64,000 bases of DNA from Mycobacterium sp. (GTDB lineage Bacteria; Actinomycetota; Actinomycetes; Mycobacteriales; Mycobacteriaceae), in contig JACPVR010000028.1 in assembly GCA_016197405.1 (NCBI GenBank), positions 62,001 through 126,000 on the forward strand. Direction: 5' to 3'. This document shows positions 17,036 through 25,489 of the stretch, one piece after another. Position 1 is the stretch's first letter. Each line of letters begins with the position of its first letter. The notes beneath the pieces were generated by a model. That model saw nothing but the letters and a program-made list of their open reading frames with translations, was not told the origin of the DNA and did no database searches. A program made the position numbers and the translations under genes.

Positions 17036-17068
17036 TCGAGGCGACTGAGCCAAGCAAGGGAGAAGACT

Positions 17069-18217
17069 GTGCGCCGTACCCTGTTCACCGAAGATCACGA
17101 GGCGTTCCGCGAGCTGGCGCGTGACTTCGTGGAGAAGGAGATCGTCCCGGCCTACCCGCAGTGGGAGAAGGCCGGGCGGATGCCGCGCGAGGTGTTCGCG
17201 AAACTCGGCGCGACCGGGATGATGGGTATGGCCATTCCCGAGGAATACGGCGGCGGGGGACAGCCCGACTACCGCTACAACGTCGTCCTGCAGGAAGAAG
17301 CCGCGCGGGCGCTGGTGACACTTTCCACGGTGCGCACCCAGCTCGAGGTGATCCTGCCGTACTTCCTGCACTACGCCGACGAAGAACAGCGCAACCGCTG
17401 GTTTCCGGGACTGGCTGCGGGCACGCTGCTGACCGCCGTCGCGATGACCGAGCCCGGTACCGGGTCCGACCTGGCGGGTATGCGCACCAACGCGGTCCGA
17501 GACGGTGACCATTACGTCCTCAACGGTGCCAAGACTTTCATCACCGGCGGTATGCAGGCCGATCTGGTCATCGTGGTGGCTCGCACATCGACCGATCCGG
17601 ACAATCGTCGCCGCGGCCTGACACTGCTGGTGGTCGAGGACGGGATGCCCGGATTCGAACGGGGACGCGAGCTGGAGAAGATGGGCTGCAAGGTGCAGGA
17701 CACCGCCGAGCTGTCCTTCACCGACGTCCGGGTTCCGGTGGCCAATCGTCTCGGCGAGGAGGGCGAGGCGTTCTCCTATCTGGGGCACAACCTGTCCCAG
17801 GAGCGGTTGACGGTGGCTGTCGGATCGGTGGCGCAAGCCCGCTCGGCGATCCTGGCGGCGATCGAGTACACCAAGACCCGTAAGGCTTTCGGCACTCCGG
17901 TCGCGTCGTTCCAGAACACCAAGTTCGAGCTGGCGGCCTGTTCGACCGAGGTCGAAGCCGCCCAGGCATTTCTCGATCAGGCGGTGGCCGAGCACGTCAC
18001 CGGTGATCTTTCCGGCGCGGACGCGGCGCGGGTGAAATTGTTCTGCACCGAGATGCAGGCTCGGGTGGTCGACCGTTGCCTGCAGCTGTTCGGGGGCTAC
18101 GGCTACATGATGGAATATCCGATCGCCCGGCTCTACACCGATGCCCGGGTGGCCCGCATCTACGCCGGCACGAGCGAGGTCATGAAGTTGATGATCGCCA
18201 AGTCGCTCGGCCTCTGA
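17069..18217 (+). CDS. Acyl-CoA dehydrogenase
   Basis: A 382-residue complete ACAD starting with GTG after an AGGGAGA ribosome site. It has AIPEEYGGGGQPDYRYN, MTEPGTGSDLAGMRTNA, NGAKTFITGGMQADL, KAFGTPVASFQNTK, FGGYGYMMEYPIAR and RIYAGTSEVMK. The YEGT glutamate reads YAGT, as in long-chain and isovaleryl-type enzymes whose base lies in an internal helix. It is the last gene of the operon, which ends at a strong hairpin. Confidence 0.92.
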   Translation: MRRTLFTEDHEAFRELARDFVEKEIVPAYPQWEKAGRMPREVFAKLGATGMMGMAIPEEYGGGGQPDYRYNVVLQEEAARALVTLSTVRTQLEVILPYFLHYADEEQRNRWFPGLAAGTLLTAVAMTEPGTGSDLAGMRTNAVRDGDHYVLNGAKTFITGGMQADLVIVVARTSTDPDNRRRGLTLLVVEDGMPGFERGRELEKMGCKVQDTAELSFTDVRVPVANRLGEEGEAFSYLGHNLSQERLTVAVGSVAQARSAILAAIEYTKTRKAFGTPVASFQNTKFELAACSTEVEAAQAFLDQAVAEHVTGDLSGADAARVKLFCTEMQARVVDRCLQLFGGYGYMMEYPIARLYTDARVARIYAGTSEVMKLMIAKSLGL

Positions 18218-18266
18218 GCCCACCATCGCTGCGCCCAGATCGACGTTCTGGCGCAATCTTCTCGAA

Positions 18267-18300
18267 CTCTTTCGCCCGAACGCACGTTTGGGCAAAAGAG
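18267..18300 (+). terminator. Long hairpin terminator with AACGCACGTTT core
   Basis: CTCTTT (18267-18272), one mismatch, GCCCGAAC, loop GCAC, GTTTGGGC, one mismatch, then AAAGAG (18295-18300): about 14 pairs including one G-T pair. It lies 50 bases after the ACAD stop and before the TetR gene. The inner core also appears at 52555-52580. Confidence 0.65.
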
Positions 18301-18323
18301 ACCCTTGTCACATCGGCGAAACC

Positions 18324-18351
18324 AACCTACTGTATCTTCATTAAGTAGGTT
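18324..18351. promoter_or_regulatory. Inverted repeat AACCTACT-N12-AGTAGGTT upstream of the TetR gene
   Basis: Eight-base perfect arms at 18324-18331 and 18344-18351, 25 bases before the GTG start of the TetR gene at 18377. This is a likely autoregulatory operator. It is unrelated to the GAGAAT element. Confidence 0.6.
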
Positions 18352-18376
18352 CGCATCGACGAAAGTCTTCAGCCCC

Positions 18377-18979
18377 GTGACCACTGCCAGGCCTTATGCC
18401 GCCCTGCTGGCGAAAGGTGAGGACCGCAAACAGCGGATCCTGACCGCGGCGCAGCGTCTGCTCACCCGTAACGGGTGGCGCAATACGACGCTGGCGCAGA
18501 TCGCCAAGGAGGCAGGCGTCAGCGCGGCCGGACTGCTGCACCACTTCGAATCCAAGGAACAGCTACTGCACGCGGTGGTCGATGCCCGCGATCTCGACGA
18601 CGACTCGCACGCCGACCGCAACGGTGATCTGCTCGAGCAGATCGCCCGGGTGGGCGAACGGGTCGACCGCGCCCCGGAGTTGGTCGGCACCTATTCGGTA
18701 CTGCTCGTCGAGAACCTGATGCCCGACGCCCCGCTGCACGATCGGCTGCTGTCGCGCCAGCGCGCCGCTGTCGACATCGTCACCGACTTGATCCGGCGCG
18801 GACAGATGTCCGGCCGGTACCGCAACGATTTCGACCCCGCGCTCAAAGCAGTCCAGATTGTGTCCCTCGTCAACGGAATGGAAATCTCATGGCTACTCGA
18901 TCCATCAATACCGCTGCAGGAAGCGTTGCAGGAGTACGCGAGGTCGTTGGCGAGGGAGTTCTCTCCGGACGCATCGTGA
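18377..18979 (+). CDS. TetR/AcrR family transcriptional regulator
   Basis: A 200-residue TetR protein. The N-terminal HTH reads KQRILTAAQRLLTRNGWRN followed by TLAQIAKEAGVSAAGLLHHF and KEQLLHAVV. I chose the GTG at 18377; the frame is open to 18305, but that start would lie inside the inverted repeat at 18324-18351. It follows a strong terminator and is coupled by a four-base overlap (GTGA) to a gene of unknown function. Its target is unknown. Confidence 0.88.
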   Translation: MTTARPYAALLAKGEDRKQRILTAAQRLLTRNGWRNTTLAQIAKEAGVSAAGLLHHFESKEQLLHAVVDARDLDDDSHADRNGDLLEQIARVGERVDRAPELVGTYSVLLVENLMPDAPLHDRLLSRQRAAVDIVTDLIRRGQMSGRYRNDFDPALKAVQIVSLVNGMEISWLLDPSIPLQEALQEYARSLAREFSPDAS

Positions 18980-19494
18980 GGTACCGGCTCGACGTCGTGG
19001 CGCCCAGCGTCGTCGACGCGGTCCGGGCCGCCGGCGGCTGGATGTTCGACCGGGCACTGGCCGGCTGGGATGTCCGGGTGCTGCTGGCCCGCGACGACGA
19101 CGACCGGGCGCTGCAGATCCTCGGCGCGAACGCCGGCGATCTGGAGAGCGCGTTGGAAATTGGAGCGCAGGGCCGCCATCCGAACGCGCTGGCGGTGGCC
19201 GCGGACATGTACGGACGCGACGCACGGATCCGCGAAGGCGTGCGCATGGCGATGGCCAGCGGTCAGACCGAGGTGACCATGTGGGGTGAGACCTGGCCGG
19301 CCGAACTCGATCGCACCCGGGTGGACTCCGTCGAGCACCGGCTCTCCGTCGCGGCCCGGGCATTCAAGGCGCAGGCGCTTGCGGCATTGGAAGGCTCGGT
19401 GGCACAAGGACATCCGGTGGCCAGCACCGAGATCTTCCGAAGCGGAACCCCCGCCTGCTGTCCGGAAGCCGCGGACCTGGTTCCGGCCAGCTGA
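18976..19494 (+). CDS. Protein of unknown function coupled to a TetR gene
   Basis: A 172-residue soluble protein that I do not recognise. I chose the GTG at 18976 because it overlaps the TetR stop as GTGA; an ATG at 18889 would overlap the TetR gene by 91 bases. It contains GGWMFDRALAGWDVRVLL, a DDDDR stretch, an RDARIREGVRMAMASG region and a C-terminal CC pair. There is no signal peptide or membrane helix. Coupling suggests it acts together with, or is the main target of, the regulator. Confidence 0.7.
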   Translation: MRYRLDVVAPSVVDAVRAAGGWMFDRALAGWDVRVLLARDDDDRALQILGANAGDLESALEIGAQGRHPNALAVAADMYGRDARIREGVRMAMASGQTEVTMWGETWPAELDRTRVDSVEHRLSVAARAFKAQALAALEGSVAQGHPVASTEIFRSGTPACCPEAADLVPAS

Positions 19495-19521
19495 GCCGGC
19501 GGGCGGCCGTGCGCGGTCTGG

Positions 19522-19719
19522 TCAGCCCTCGATACGGATGGCCTGCCGCGGACACTGCCGCACGGCCTCCCGGATCTGCTGCTCGTTTTCCGGCGTGACC
19601 TCGTCGGAGAGCACATGCAGATCGTCGTTGTCGTCGAGGTCGAACACCTCGGGGATGATTCCCATACAGATCCCGTTGCTCTCGCAGAGCCCGTAATCCA
19701 CCACGATCTTCTGCGTCAT
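19522..19719 (-). CDS. Ferredoxin, P450-associated [3Fe-4S] type
   Basis: A 65-residue ferredoxin with three cysteines, Cys12, Cys18 and Cys56, in the pattern CX5C...CP of the single-cluster actinobacterial ferredoxins that serve P450s. The ATG at 19719 follows GAGGTGA; a GTG at 19725 that overlaps the P450 stop is an alternative start. It lies directly after the P450 gene and would supply it with electrons. Confidence 0.9.
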   Translation of the reverse strand: MTQKIVVDYGLCESNGICMGIIPEVFDLDDNDDLHVLSDEVTPENEQQIREAVRQCPRQAIRIEG

Positions 19720-19721
19720 GA

Positions 19722-20924
19722 TCACCTCGTCACCGTCACCGGGACATGGTGGTAGCCGGCGACATTCTGCATCCGGACCCTCGTCAGACCGTCCCAGTTG
19801 ACCTGGTAGCGCGGCATGAAATCCAGCAGCCGTTCCAGCGCGATCTGGGTTTCCAGCCGGGCCAGTGCCGCGCCGAGGCAGCTGTGGATGCCGTAGCCGA
19901 ACCCCAGGTTCTGTGCCTGGGTGCGGTCCCGGTCGATATCGAAGATGTGGGCGTCGGTGAATGCCCGCGGATCGCGGTTGGCCGCCGCCTTCATCAAGAA
20001 GACCGGCTTGCCCGCGGGGATTGTCGTGCCGTGTAGCCGCGCCTCGCGCAGTGTGTAGCGCACGTTGTAGTGCACCGGGCCGTCGAAGCGCAGCATCTCC
20101 TCGACGGCTGCGGGAACCTTACTGCGGTCGTCGAGGAGTTTCTGCCATTGCTCGGGGTGACGCGCGAAGGTCACCACCGCACTGCCGAGCAGCTTGGTGA
20201 CGGTCTCGGCGCCCGCCCCGCCCAGCAGTGACGCGAAACCGCAGATCTCGATATCGTCGAGCCGGCGCACCTGGCCGTCCTCGCCGACGATCTCGGCGGC
20301 TATCAGCCGGCTGATCATGTCGTCCTGCGGGTTGGCGCGCCGCTCCTGGGCCAGGCTGTAGTAGTACATCGCCGATTCGATGGCGGCCTGCATACCGGCC
20401 TCGGTGTAGCCGATGTTGCCGGGCTCGCGCGCCAGCGAGGTGTCGATCCAATGCCGGACCTGCTGGCGGTACTCCTCGGGCACGCCTGCCATCCGGGTTA
20501 TCACCTCGACCGGGAACGGACCCGAGAAATCGCGGACGACGTCGAAATCGTCGGGGTCGACCAGACCGAGGTAGTGATCGACCAGTTCCTCGACGGTCTC
20601 GCGCTGCGACTGGATCGCCCGCGGTGTGAACGCCTTGTTGACCAGGCTGCGCAACACCCGGTGCTCGGGTGGGTCCATGAAGATGATCGACTTCTGTGGC
20701 GGTTCGTCGCTCTGCACCATCGACAGATCGCAGCCACGGCTGGACGAATAGGTCTCGTGATCCTTCAACGCGGCAGAGACGTCCTCATGCCGGGTCAGCG
20801 CGTAGAAATCATGCTTGGCGCTGTAATAGACCGGGGCATCCTCCTGCATACGCAGGTAGGTGTCGTACGGATCGTTGAAGTATTCGTCAGAGAACGGGTC
20901 GAAAACGACCTGGGGCTTGGTCAC
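19722..20924 (-). CDS. Cytochrome P450
   Basis: A 400-residue bacterial P450. The haem loop is FGYGIHSCLGAALAR with Cys349, the ExxR motif is Glu276-Arg279, and the I-helix is GGAGAET (235-241), in which Glu240-Thr241 replace the common acid-alcohol pair. It is a soluble monooxygenase with an adjacent ferredoxin gene. It is separated by 96 bases from the end of the upstream NuoF-like operon, and no GAGAAT palindrome is seen there. The substrate is unknown, probably a hydrophobic ring or alkyl group. Confidence 0.94.
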   Translation of the reverse strand: MTKPQVVFDPFSDEYFNDPYDTYLRMQEDAPVYYSAKHDFYALTRHEDVSAALKDHETYSSSRGCDLSMVQSDEPPQKSIIFMDPPEHRVLRSLVNKAFTPRAIQSQRETVEELVDHYLGLVDPDDFDVVRDFSGPFPVEVITRMAGVPEEYRQQVRHWIDTSLAREPGNIGYTEAGMQAAIESAMYYYSLAQERRANPQDDMISRLIAAEIVGEDGQVRRLDDIEICGFASLLGGAGAETVTKLLGSAVVTFARHPEQWQKLLDDRSKVPAAVEEMLRFDGPVHYNVRYTLREARLHGTTIPAGKPVFLMKAAANRDPRAFTDAHIFDIDRDRTQAQNLGFGYGIHSCLGAALARLETQIALERLLDFMPRYQVNWDGLTRVRMQNVAGYHHVPVTVTR

Positions 20925-21020
20925 CTTGTGCCTCCGCTGCGGGCTAGGGCGGCAGTTACGGAAATGCGCGCAACTGTAACGCAGTCAGTATTGCAGACGG
21001 AGGGTCTGAAATCCGCTTTT

Positions 21021-21830
21021 TCAGGAGCCCAATCCGGCATCCACGAGGCCGTCGAGGCGGCCGAGGTCGGTACCCAGTTCAGCGGCGGTGCGCCGAACCG
21101 TGGCGACATCCTTGCCGATGAATTCGCCGACGGCACCGATGAATGCCGCCGTGGAGCCGGCCCGGGCGATGAGGTCGGTCGCCCTGCTCGCGCCGCTGCC
21201 GTGCGGCAGTGCTGTGAGCAGCGCCGCCTCGCTGAGACCGAGCCGCTCTCCGAGCCGCACGGCCTCGGCGGTCATTCCGATCTGAGCGGCGAACAATGTG
21301 TTGTTGACGAGTTTGACCAACTGGCCCGACCCGGTCGGGCCGACATGCAACACCGGGTCGGCGTAGGCCGACAGTGCGGGGCCGGCCACGGCCACGGCAT
21401 CGGCGCAACCACCGACGAACACTGTCACCCGGCCGGCGGCGATATCGTGCGGACCACCGCTGACCGGCGCGTCGAGCACTTCGACGCCCCGGGCCGCTGC
21501 CGCCGCGGCCAGTGTCTGGGCGGTGCCCGGGCTGCCGGTGGTGTGCAGCACCAGCACCGCGCCCGCGGGCAGCGTCGCGATCAGTCCCGGCCCGGTGTCG
21601 TCGTCCAGACACAGTGCACGGACCTGGTCATCGGTGAAGACGCACACCACGACGACGTCGGCATCGGTGACGGCCGCGGCCGGGTCCTCCACCGCGATGG
21701 CGCCCAGTGCGGCAACGGCGGCACGCTTGTCCTCGGTGCGCCCCACGGCCCGCACCTGATGTCCGGCGGCGACGAGTCGGCCCACCATCGGCGCGCCCAT
21801 CCGGCCCGCACCGATGAAGCCGATCTTCAT
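21021..21830 (-). CDS. NAD(P)-binding 3-hydroxyisobutyrate dehydrogenase-like protein
   Basis: A 269-residue member of the beta-hydroxyacid dehydrogenase family. It has GFIGAGRMG (4-12), the substrate motif APVSGG with Ser124, and catalytic Lys173 in GQLVKLVNN. It would oxidise a 2-methyl-3-hydroxy acid or reduce a related semialdehyde. Its ATG overlaps the stop of the upstream homologue by four bases. The two adjacent genes are tandem homologues, possibly forming a heteromer or acting on successive intermediates. Confidence 0.9.
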   Translation of the reverse strand: MKIGFIGAGRMGAPMVGRLVAAGHQVRAVGRTEDKRAAVAALGAIAVEDPAAAVTDADVVVVCVFTDDQVRALCLDDDTGPGLIATLPAGAVLVLHTTGSPGTAQTLAAAAAARGVEVLDAPVSGGPHDIAAGRVTVFVGGCADAVAVAGPALSAYADPVLHVGPTGSGQLVKLVNNTLFAAQIGMTAEAVRLGERLGLSEAALLTALPHGSGASRATDLIARAGSTAAFIGAVGEFIGKDVATVRRTAAELGTDLGRLDGLVDAGLGS

Positions 21831-22645
21831 CGCGGAAAACCCATCGATTCCAGTGCGGCATCGGCAGCGTCGAAGACGGCGGTCTGCGCGGCGGCGGCCG
21901 CGTCGGCGAGATCGGCGGCCAGCCGGACGTCTTTTTGCAGCAGGGCGCCGGCGATCGGCGCGAGCTTGTCGAGGGTGCCGCCGAACATGGCGATGCTGCC
22001 GAGCGCCTTGCTGTTGGCCGACCCGCGGGTGACCACCTCGCACATCCGGTCCCGGGGCACCCCGAGCGACTCGCCGAGCTCGAGCAGCTTCAGTGCGCTG
22101 CCCAGGTTGGCGCTGAACAGCAGATTGTTCAGGATCTTGGTGACCTGGCCGGCGCCCAGCGGGCCCAGATGCACGATGGGGTCCCCGTAGCACTCGAAGA
22201 CCGGCAGGCATCTGGCCACGTCGTCATCGTCACCGCCGACCATGACCAGAAGCTGTTTGGCCTCGACAGCGGGCGCGCCGCCGCTGACCGGAGCGTCGAC
22301 CACCGAGATCCCTTGCGCGGAAGCCTTTTCCGCCAGCTCGCGGCAGGTGTCGGGATGCACGGTGCTGTGGATGACGATGACGCCGCCCGGTGCGAGCCCG
22401 GCCAGCAAGCCCTGCTCACCGTAGGCCAGCTGTCGTACGTCATCGTCACCGACGACGCACAGGCAGACGATGTCGCTGGCGGCGGCCAGTTCGGCGGGCG
22501 TGCCGGCGACCTTCGCCGCGGTGTCGGCGTAGGGCTGCAGTGATTCCGGGCGGCGGGCCCACAGTGTGGTGGGGTATCCCGCCTCCACGATGGCGCGCGC
22601 CATCGGCCCGCCCTGGCTGCCCAGTCCGATGAAACCGACCCGCAT
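21827..22645 (-). CDS. NAD(P)-binding 3-hydroxyisobutyrate dehydrogenase-like protein
   Basis: A 272-residue beta-hydroxyacid dehydrogenase family member with GFIGLGSQG (4-12), DAPVSGG and catalytic Lys170 in GAGQVTKILNN. It is related to, but clearly diverged from, the downstream neighbour. The start at 22645 shares one base with the stop of the alpha/beta hydrolase gene (TGATG), and its own stop overlaps the next start (ATGA). Substrate not known; a methyl-branched hydroxy acid is a guess from the family. Confidence 0.9.
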   Translation of the reverse strand: MRVGFIGLGSQGGPMARAIVEAGYPTTLWARRPESLQPYADTAAKVAGTPAELAAASDIVCLCVVGDDDVRQLAYGEQGLLAGLAPGGVIVIHSTVHPDTCRELAEKASAQGISVVDAPVSGGAPAVEAKQLLVMVGGDDDDVARCLPVFECYGDPIVHLGPLGAGQVTKILNNLLFSANLGSALKLLELGESLGVPRDRMCEVVTRGSANSKALGSIAMFGGTLDKLAPIAGALLQKDVRLAADLADAAAAAQTAVFDAADAALESMGFPR

Positions 22646-23532
22646 CAACTTGCCTCCATCGTCAAAGTCGTTGCCCTGCCGGCAACGACACACTCCTCGG
22701 CGAATGCCGCGGTGTTCATGTGGTACGCGGTTGCCATGTGGCCCAGGCTCAGATTGTGTCCGGCGCCGCCCTGCCGATGGGTCAGCACGCGCGGTGCCGC
22801 GGTGAAAAGCGCTGCGACCTCGGCGATATCGGCAGTCCCGGTGGCCCACACCCGCTCGAACTCGCCGAGGGTGTAGCGGACCGGAACCGTGACCTGCGCG
22901 GCGAGGTCCGGCAGATCGCGCCGCCAATTGGTCACCAGCTCCGCCTCGTACCCGGGTGAGACCGGGCCGCCGGTTATGCGAACCGACCGGGAGATGCCGG
23001 CCGGGTACAGGTGTTCGGGCTCCCACAGCAGCTCGCGCAGGCCTGCGGGCACATTGGTCCTCGACGCCGAGGCCAGCACGGCTTTGGCGGCGTCCTGCTG
23101 GCGAAGTCCGGTTCCCGAGATCTCGACGCCCAGCAGCTCGGCACCACGATCGTGGGCGGCCATTCGCAACGCCAGCTCGCTGCCGTTGGAATGGGCCAGC
23201 AGGAAAACGCCCGCGCCGCGATCCCGCTCGCCCATGACCGCATCGATGGCCCGGTATGCCATATCGATACGCCTTGGCGTGGAATCGAATTCCGATGAGT
23301 ACAGCGCCGAAGCCCCGAACCCTGGCCGATCCAGTGCGAGCACGGTGAAGCCCAGCGCGGGGCCGTGCCGCACCAGACTCAACCGCGGGTGTCCCGGGCA
23401 GTCGAAGTACGCCGATGTGGTCGCCCCGCCGTGTAGTGCGACGATCACGGCGCGCGGCTGCGCGGCCTCGGCGAGCAGCCCCGACATCGGGACGCCGTCG
23501 ACCATCACGACACGCGGCGTGGGTTCGCTCAT
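22645..23532 (-). CDS. Alpha/beta-fold hydrolase
   Basis: A 295-residue alpha/beta hydrolase. It has the oxyanion segment VALHGGATTSAYFD, DRPGFGAS, and the nucleophile elbow AHSNGS with Ser115, which departs slightly from GxSxG. The likely acid and base lie late, with GGAGHNLSLG giving the histidine. It may hydrolyse an ester, thioester or C-C bond. It overlaps the upstream DUF35-thiolase gene by four bases and the downstream gene by one, so it belongs to the 26802-to-21021 operon. Confidence 0.88.
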   Translation of the reverse strand: MSEPTPRVVMVDGVPMSGLLAEAAQPRAVIVALHGGATTSAYFDCPGHPRLSLVRHGPALGFTVLALDRPGFGASALYSSEFDSTPRRIDMAYRAIDAVMGERDRGAGVFLLAHSNGSELALRMAAHDRGAELLGVEISGTGLRQQDAAKAVLASASRTNVPAGLRELLWEPEHLYPAGISRSVRITGGPVSPGYEAELVTNWRRDLPDLAAQVTVPVRYTLGEFERVWATGTADIAEVAALFTAAPRVLTHRQGGAGHNLSLGHMATAYHMNTAAFAEECVVAGRATTLTMEAS

Positions 23533-25178
23533 GGGTTGTCCGTCCGCAGCAGCAGCACGCCGCTGGGCGTCAGGCCACCCGAGCTGGCGATCGCCACGTT
23601 GGCATTGGCGACCTGCCGATCGCCGGCTTCGCCGCGCAACTGCGTCACGGCCTCGTGGATGAGCCCCATGCCGTGGGTACGGCCGTGCGACAACTGGCCG
23701 CCGTGGGTGTTGAGCGGGATGATCCCGTCACGCGCGATATTGGCCCCACCGTCGAGGAAGTCCTTGGCCTCACCGATACCGCAGAACCCGAGTGCTTCCA
23801 GCCAGGACAGACAGTTGAAGGTGAAGCCGTCGTAGAGTTCGGCGACGTCGACATCGCTGGGCCGCAACGATGTTCGGGTCCACAGGTGGGCGGCCTGGCC
23901 CAGCACCTGCGGCTCGTGGGTCAAGGTGGTCTGGTCCCAGTCGGTCCGCTCGATGATCTGGGTGCCGACGGCCTCGATGCGGATCGGTGGCTTGGCCAGG
24001 TCACGTGCGACATCGACGGCCGAGACGATGACCGCCACCGCACCGTCGCACGGCACGTCGCAGTCGTAGAGACCGAACGGCGTGGTGATCGGCCGGGCCG
24101 ACAGGTAATCGTCCATGGTCATCGGATCGCGGTAGATCGCCGTCGGGTTGAGGGCGGCGTTGGCGCGCTGATTGAGCGCGATCCAGCCCAGCGTCTCGCG
24201 CGTGGTGCCGTAGCGGTGAAAATGCCGCTGTGCGTTGAGCGCCAACGTGTGTGCCGCCGAGGTGGCCCCGAACGGCGCCTGCCAGTTGTTGACCCTGGTC
24301 CCGCCGGGCGGGGCGACCTTGCCCTCCTTGAGCAACTGCCCGAACGTCGCTTCCCACAGCGTGCGGAAGCACAACACGTGGCGGGCCATGCCGGTGGCCA
24401 CGGCCATCACCGCGGCGATGACCGACCCACCGGGCCCGAAAGTGTCCATACCGCCGTTTATCCAGGTGGGCCGGATGCCCAGCGCACCCTCCAGCGCGGT
24501 GACACCGCCTTCGCCCATACCCATCGCGTCCATCGATGGATACGTCGACAGCCCGTCGATATCGGCCAGGCTCAGCCCGGCATCGGCGATGGCAGCCTCG
24601 CAGGCCGCGATGGTCAGTGACAGCGGCGGCACCATGAGTCTGCGACCCAGTTGCGACGCGCCGATACCGGTGATGGCCGCCGAGTCCTCGAACTTCGCGG
24701 GTGTCAACATCGGGCGGACGACCTTGGCGAAATCCTGCGGTGCGATCTCGTCCTCGGGCAGCGGACCTGTCTCGTGGTCAGCGGTGGGACGGAACAGCGG
24801 CAGCCAGACATCGTCGTTCTGCTCGAAGACCACCTCGACGACGCGGCCGATCTCGAGGTCGTCGGGGTCGCAATCGATGATGTTGGTGGTCAACCGGACC
24901 CGTGGGTCCTCCTCGACGGCGACCTGCGCGACGACGTAGGGGGCGGCCAGGCCGGGGATGGAGAATCGGGTGTTGACGGTGAATGCCGACAGTACGGCGC
25001 GTCCGGAGACGTCGCGCACCCCCATGTTGTGGCTGTGGCAGTACCGGCACACCGGCTGCGGCGGGTGGATGAGTGATTTGCAGTCACCGCATTCTGCGAT
25101 GCGCAGTACTCCGTCGGCACCCGAAGTCCAGAAGAACTCGTTGTCGAATGTCAACTGGGGCAGCGGAAGACGGCTCAT
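23529..25178 (-). CDS. Fusion of a DUF35 zinc-ribbon/OB-fold domain to a thiolase-like (Ltp2-type) domain
   Basis: A 549-residue protein. Residues 1-135 are DUF35: a zinc ribbon with Cys30, Cys33, Cys44 and Cys47, then an OB-fold (VLSAFTVNTRF). From about 165 it is a SCP-x/Ltp2-like thiolase homologue (AAITGIGASQLGRR, LYDGFTFNCLSWLEALGFC, SSGGLTPSGVLLL). The thiolase nucleophilic cysteine is not visible (GGMDTFGPGG), and GQLSHGRTHG lies where thiolases have their catalytic histidine loop. This is the pattern of the aldolase Ltp2, which in steroid side-chain degradation works with the separate DUF35 domain of ChsH2. I infer a one-chain retro-aldolase. The ATG at 25178 overlaps the ferredoxin stop. 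Confidence 0.85.
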   Translation of the reverse strand: MSRLPLPQLTFDNEFFWTSGADGVLRIAECGDCKSLIHPPQPVCRYCHSHNMGVRDVSGRAVLSAFTVNTRFSIPGLAAPYVVAQVAVEEDPRVRLTTNIIDCDPDDLEIGRVVEVVFEQNDDVWLPLFRPTADHETGPLPEDEIAPQDFAKVVRPMLTPAKFEDSAAITGIGASQLGRRLMVPPLSLTIAACEAAIADAGLSLADIDGLSTYPSMDAMGMGEGGVTALEGALGIRPTWINGGMDTFGPGGSVIAAVMAVATGMARHVLCFRTLWEATFGQLLKEGKVAPPGGTRVNNWQAPFGATSAAHTLALNAQRHFHRYGTTRETLGWIALNQRANAALNPTAIYRDPMTMDDYLSARPITTPFGLYDCDVPCDGAVAVIVSAVDVARDLAKPPIRIEAVGTQIIERTDWDQTTLTHEPQVLGQAAHLWTRTSLRPSDVDVAELYDGFTFNCLSWLEALGFCGIGEAKDFLDGGANIARDGIIPLNTHGGQLSHGRTHGMGLIHEAVTQLRGEAGDRQVANANVAIASSGGLTPSGVLLLRTDNP

Positions 25179-25489
25179 CGAGTGAAACCCCACTCCGCCT
25201 CGTTGTCCTCGGTCTTCAGCGTTCGAGCCGGGTCGGCGGGCTGCTCGTCGGTGGCCGGTGTTGGCGCGTCGTCGGGACGGCGTTCGCCGAACTCCATGAT
25301 GGCGTGCACGGGGCAATCCATCAGGGCGCGCAACACCGCGTCGCGGTCGGCGGCCGGGATGTTGCCGTCACCGACGAGCACCGCATATCCCCAGTCGTCC
25401 AGCGAGAAGTACTCAGGGGCGTGCTTGGCGCAGATTCCGAAGCCGTCGCACATCGTACGGTCCAGTTTTATCCGCATCTGACCGCTCAT
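25175..25489 (-). CDS. Ferredoxin with C-terminal extension
   Basis: A 104-residue protein. Residues 1-68 match the P450-type ferredoxin pattern with Cys14, Cys20 and Cys59 (CX5C...CPVHAI). The rest is an acidic, proline-rich tail (DDAPTPATDEQPADP) not usual for these proteins. Its ATG overlaps the stop of the NuoF-like gene and its stop overlaps the DUF35-thiolase start, both as ATGA. I infer that it accepts electrons from the NuoF-like flavoprotein; the tail may dock to a partner. Confidence 0.87.
   Translation of the reverse strand: MSGQMRIKLDRTMCDGFGICAKHAPEYFSLDDWGYAVLVGDGNIPAADRDAVLRALMDCPVHAIMEFGERRPDDAPTPATDEQPADPARTLKTEDNEAEWGFTR

Noticed and set aside
16592..18295. 567-codon minus-strand frame opposite the thiolase and ACAD
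   Set aside because: Shadow frame. The thiolase and ACAD carry intact active-site motifs on the plus strand.
20451..22190. 579-codon open frame on the plus strand opposite the P450 and hydroxyacid dehydrogenase genes
   Set aside because: Antisense shadow. The minus-strand frames have full catalytic motifs and operon-type overlaps.
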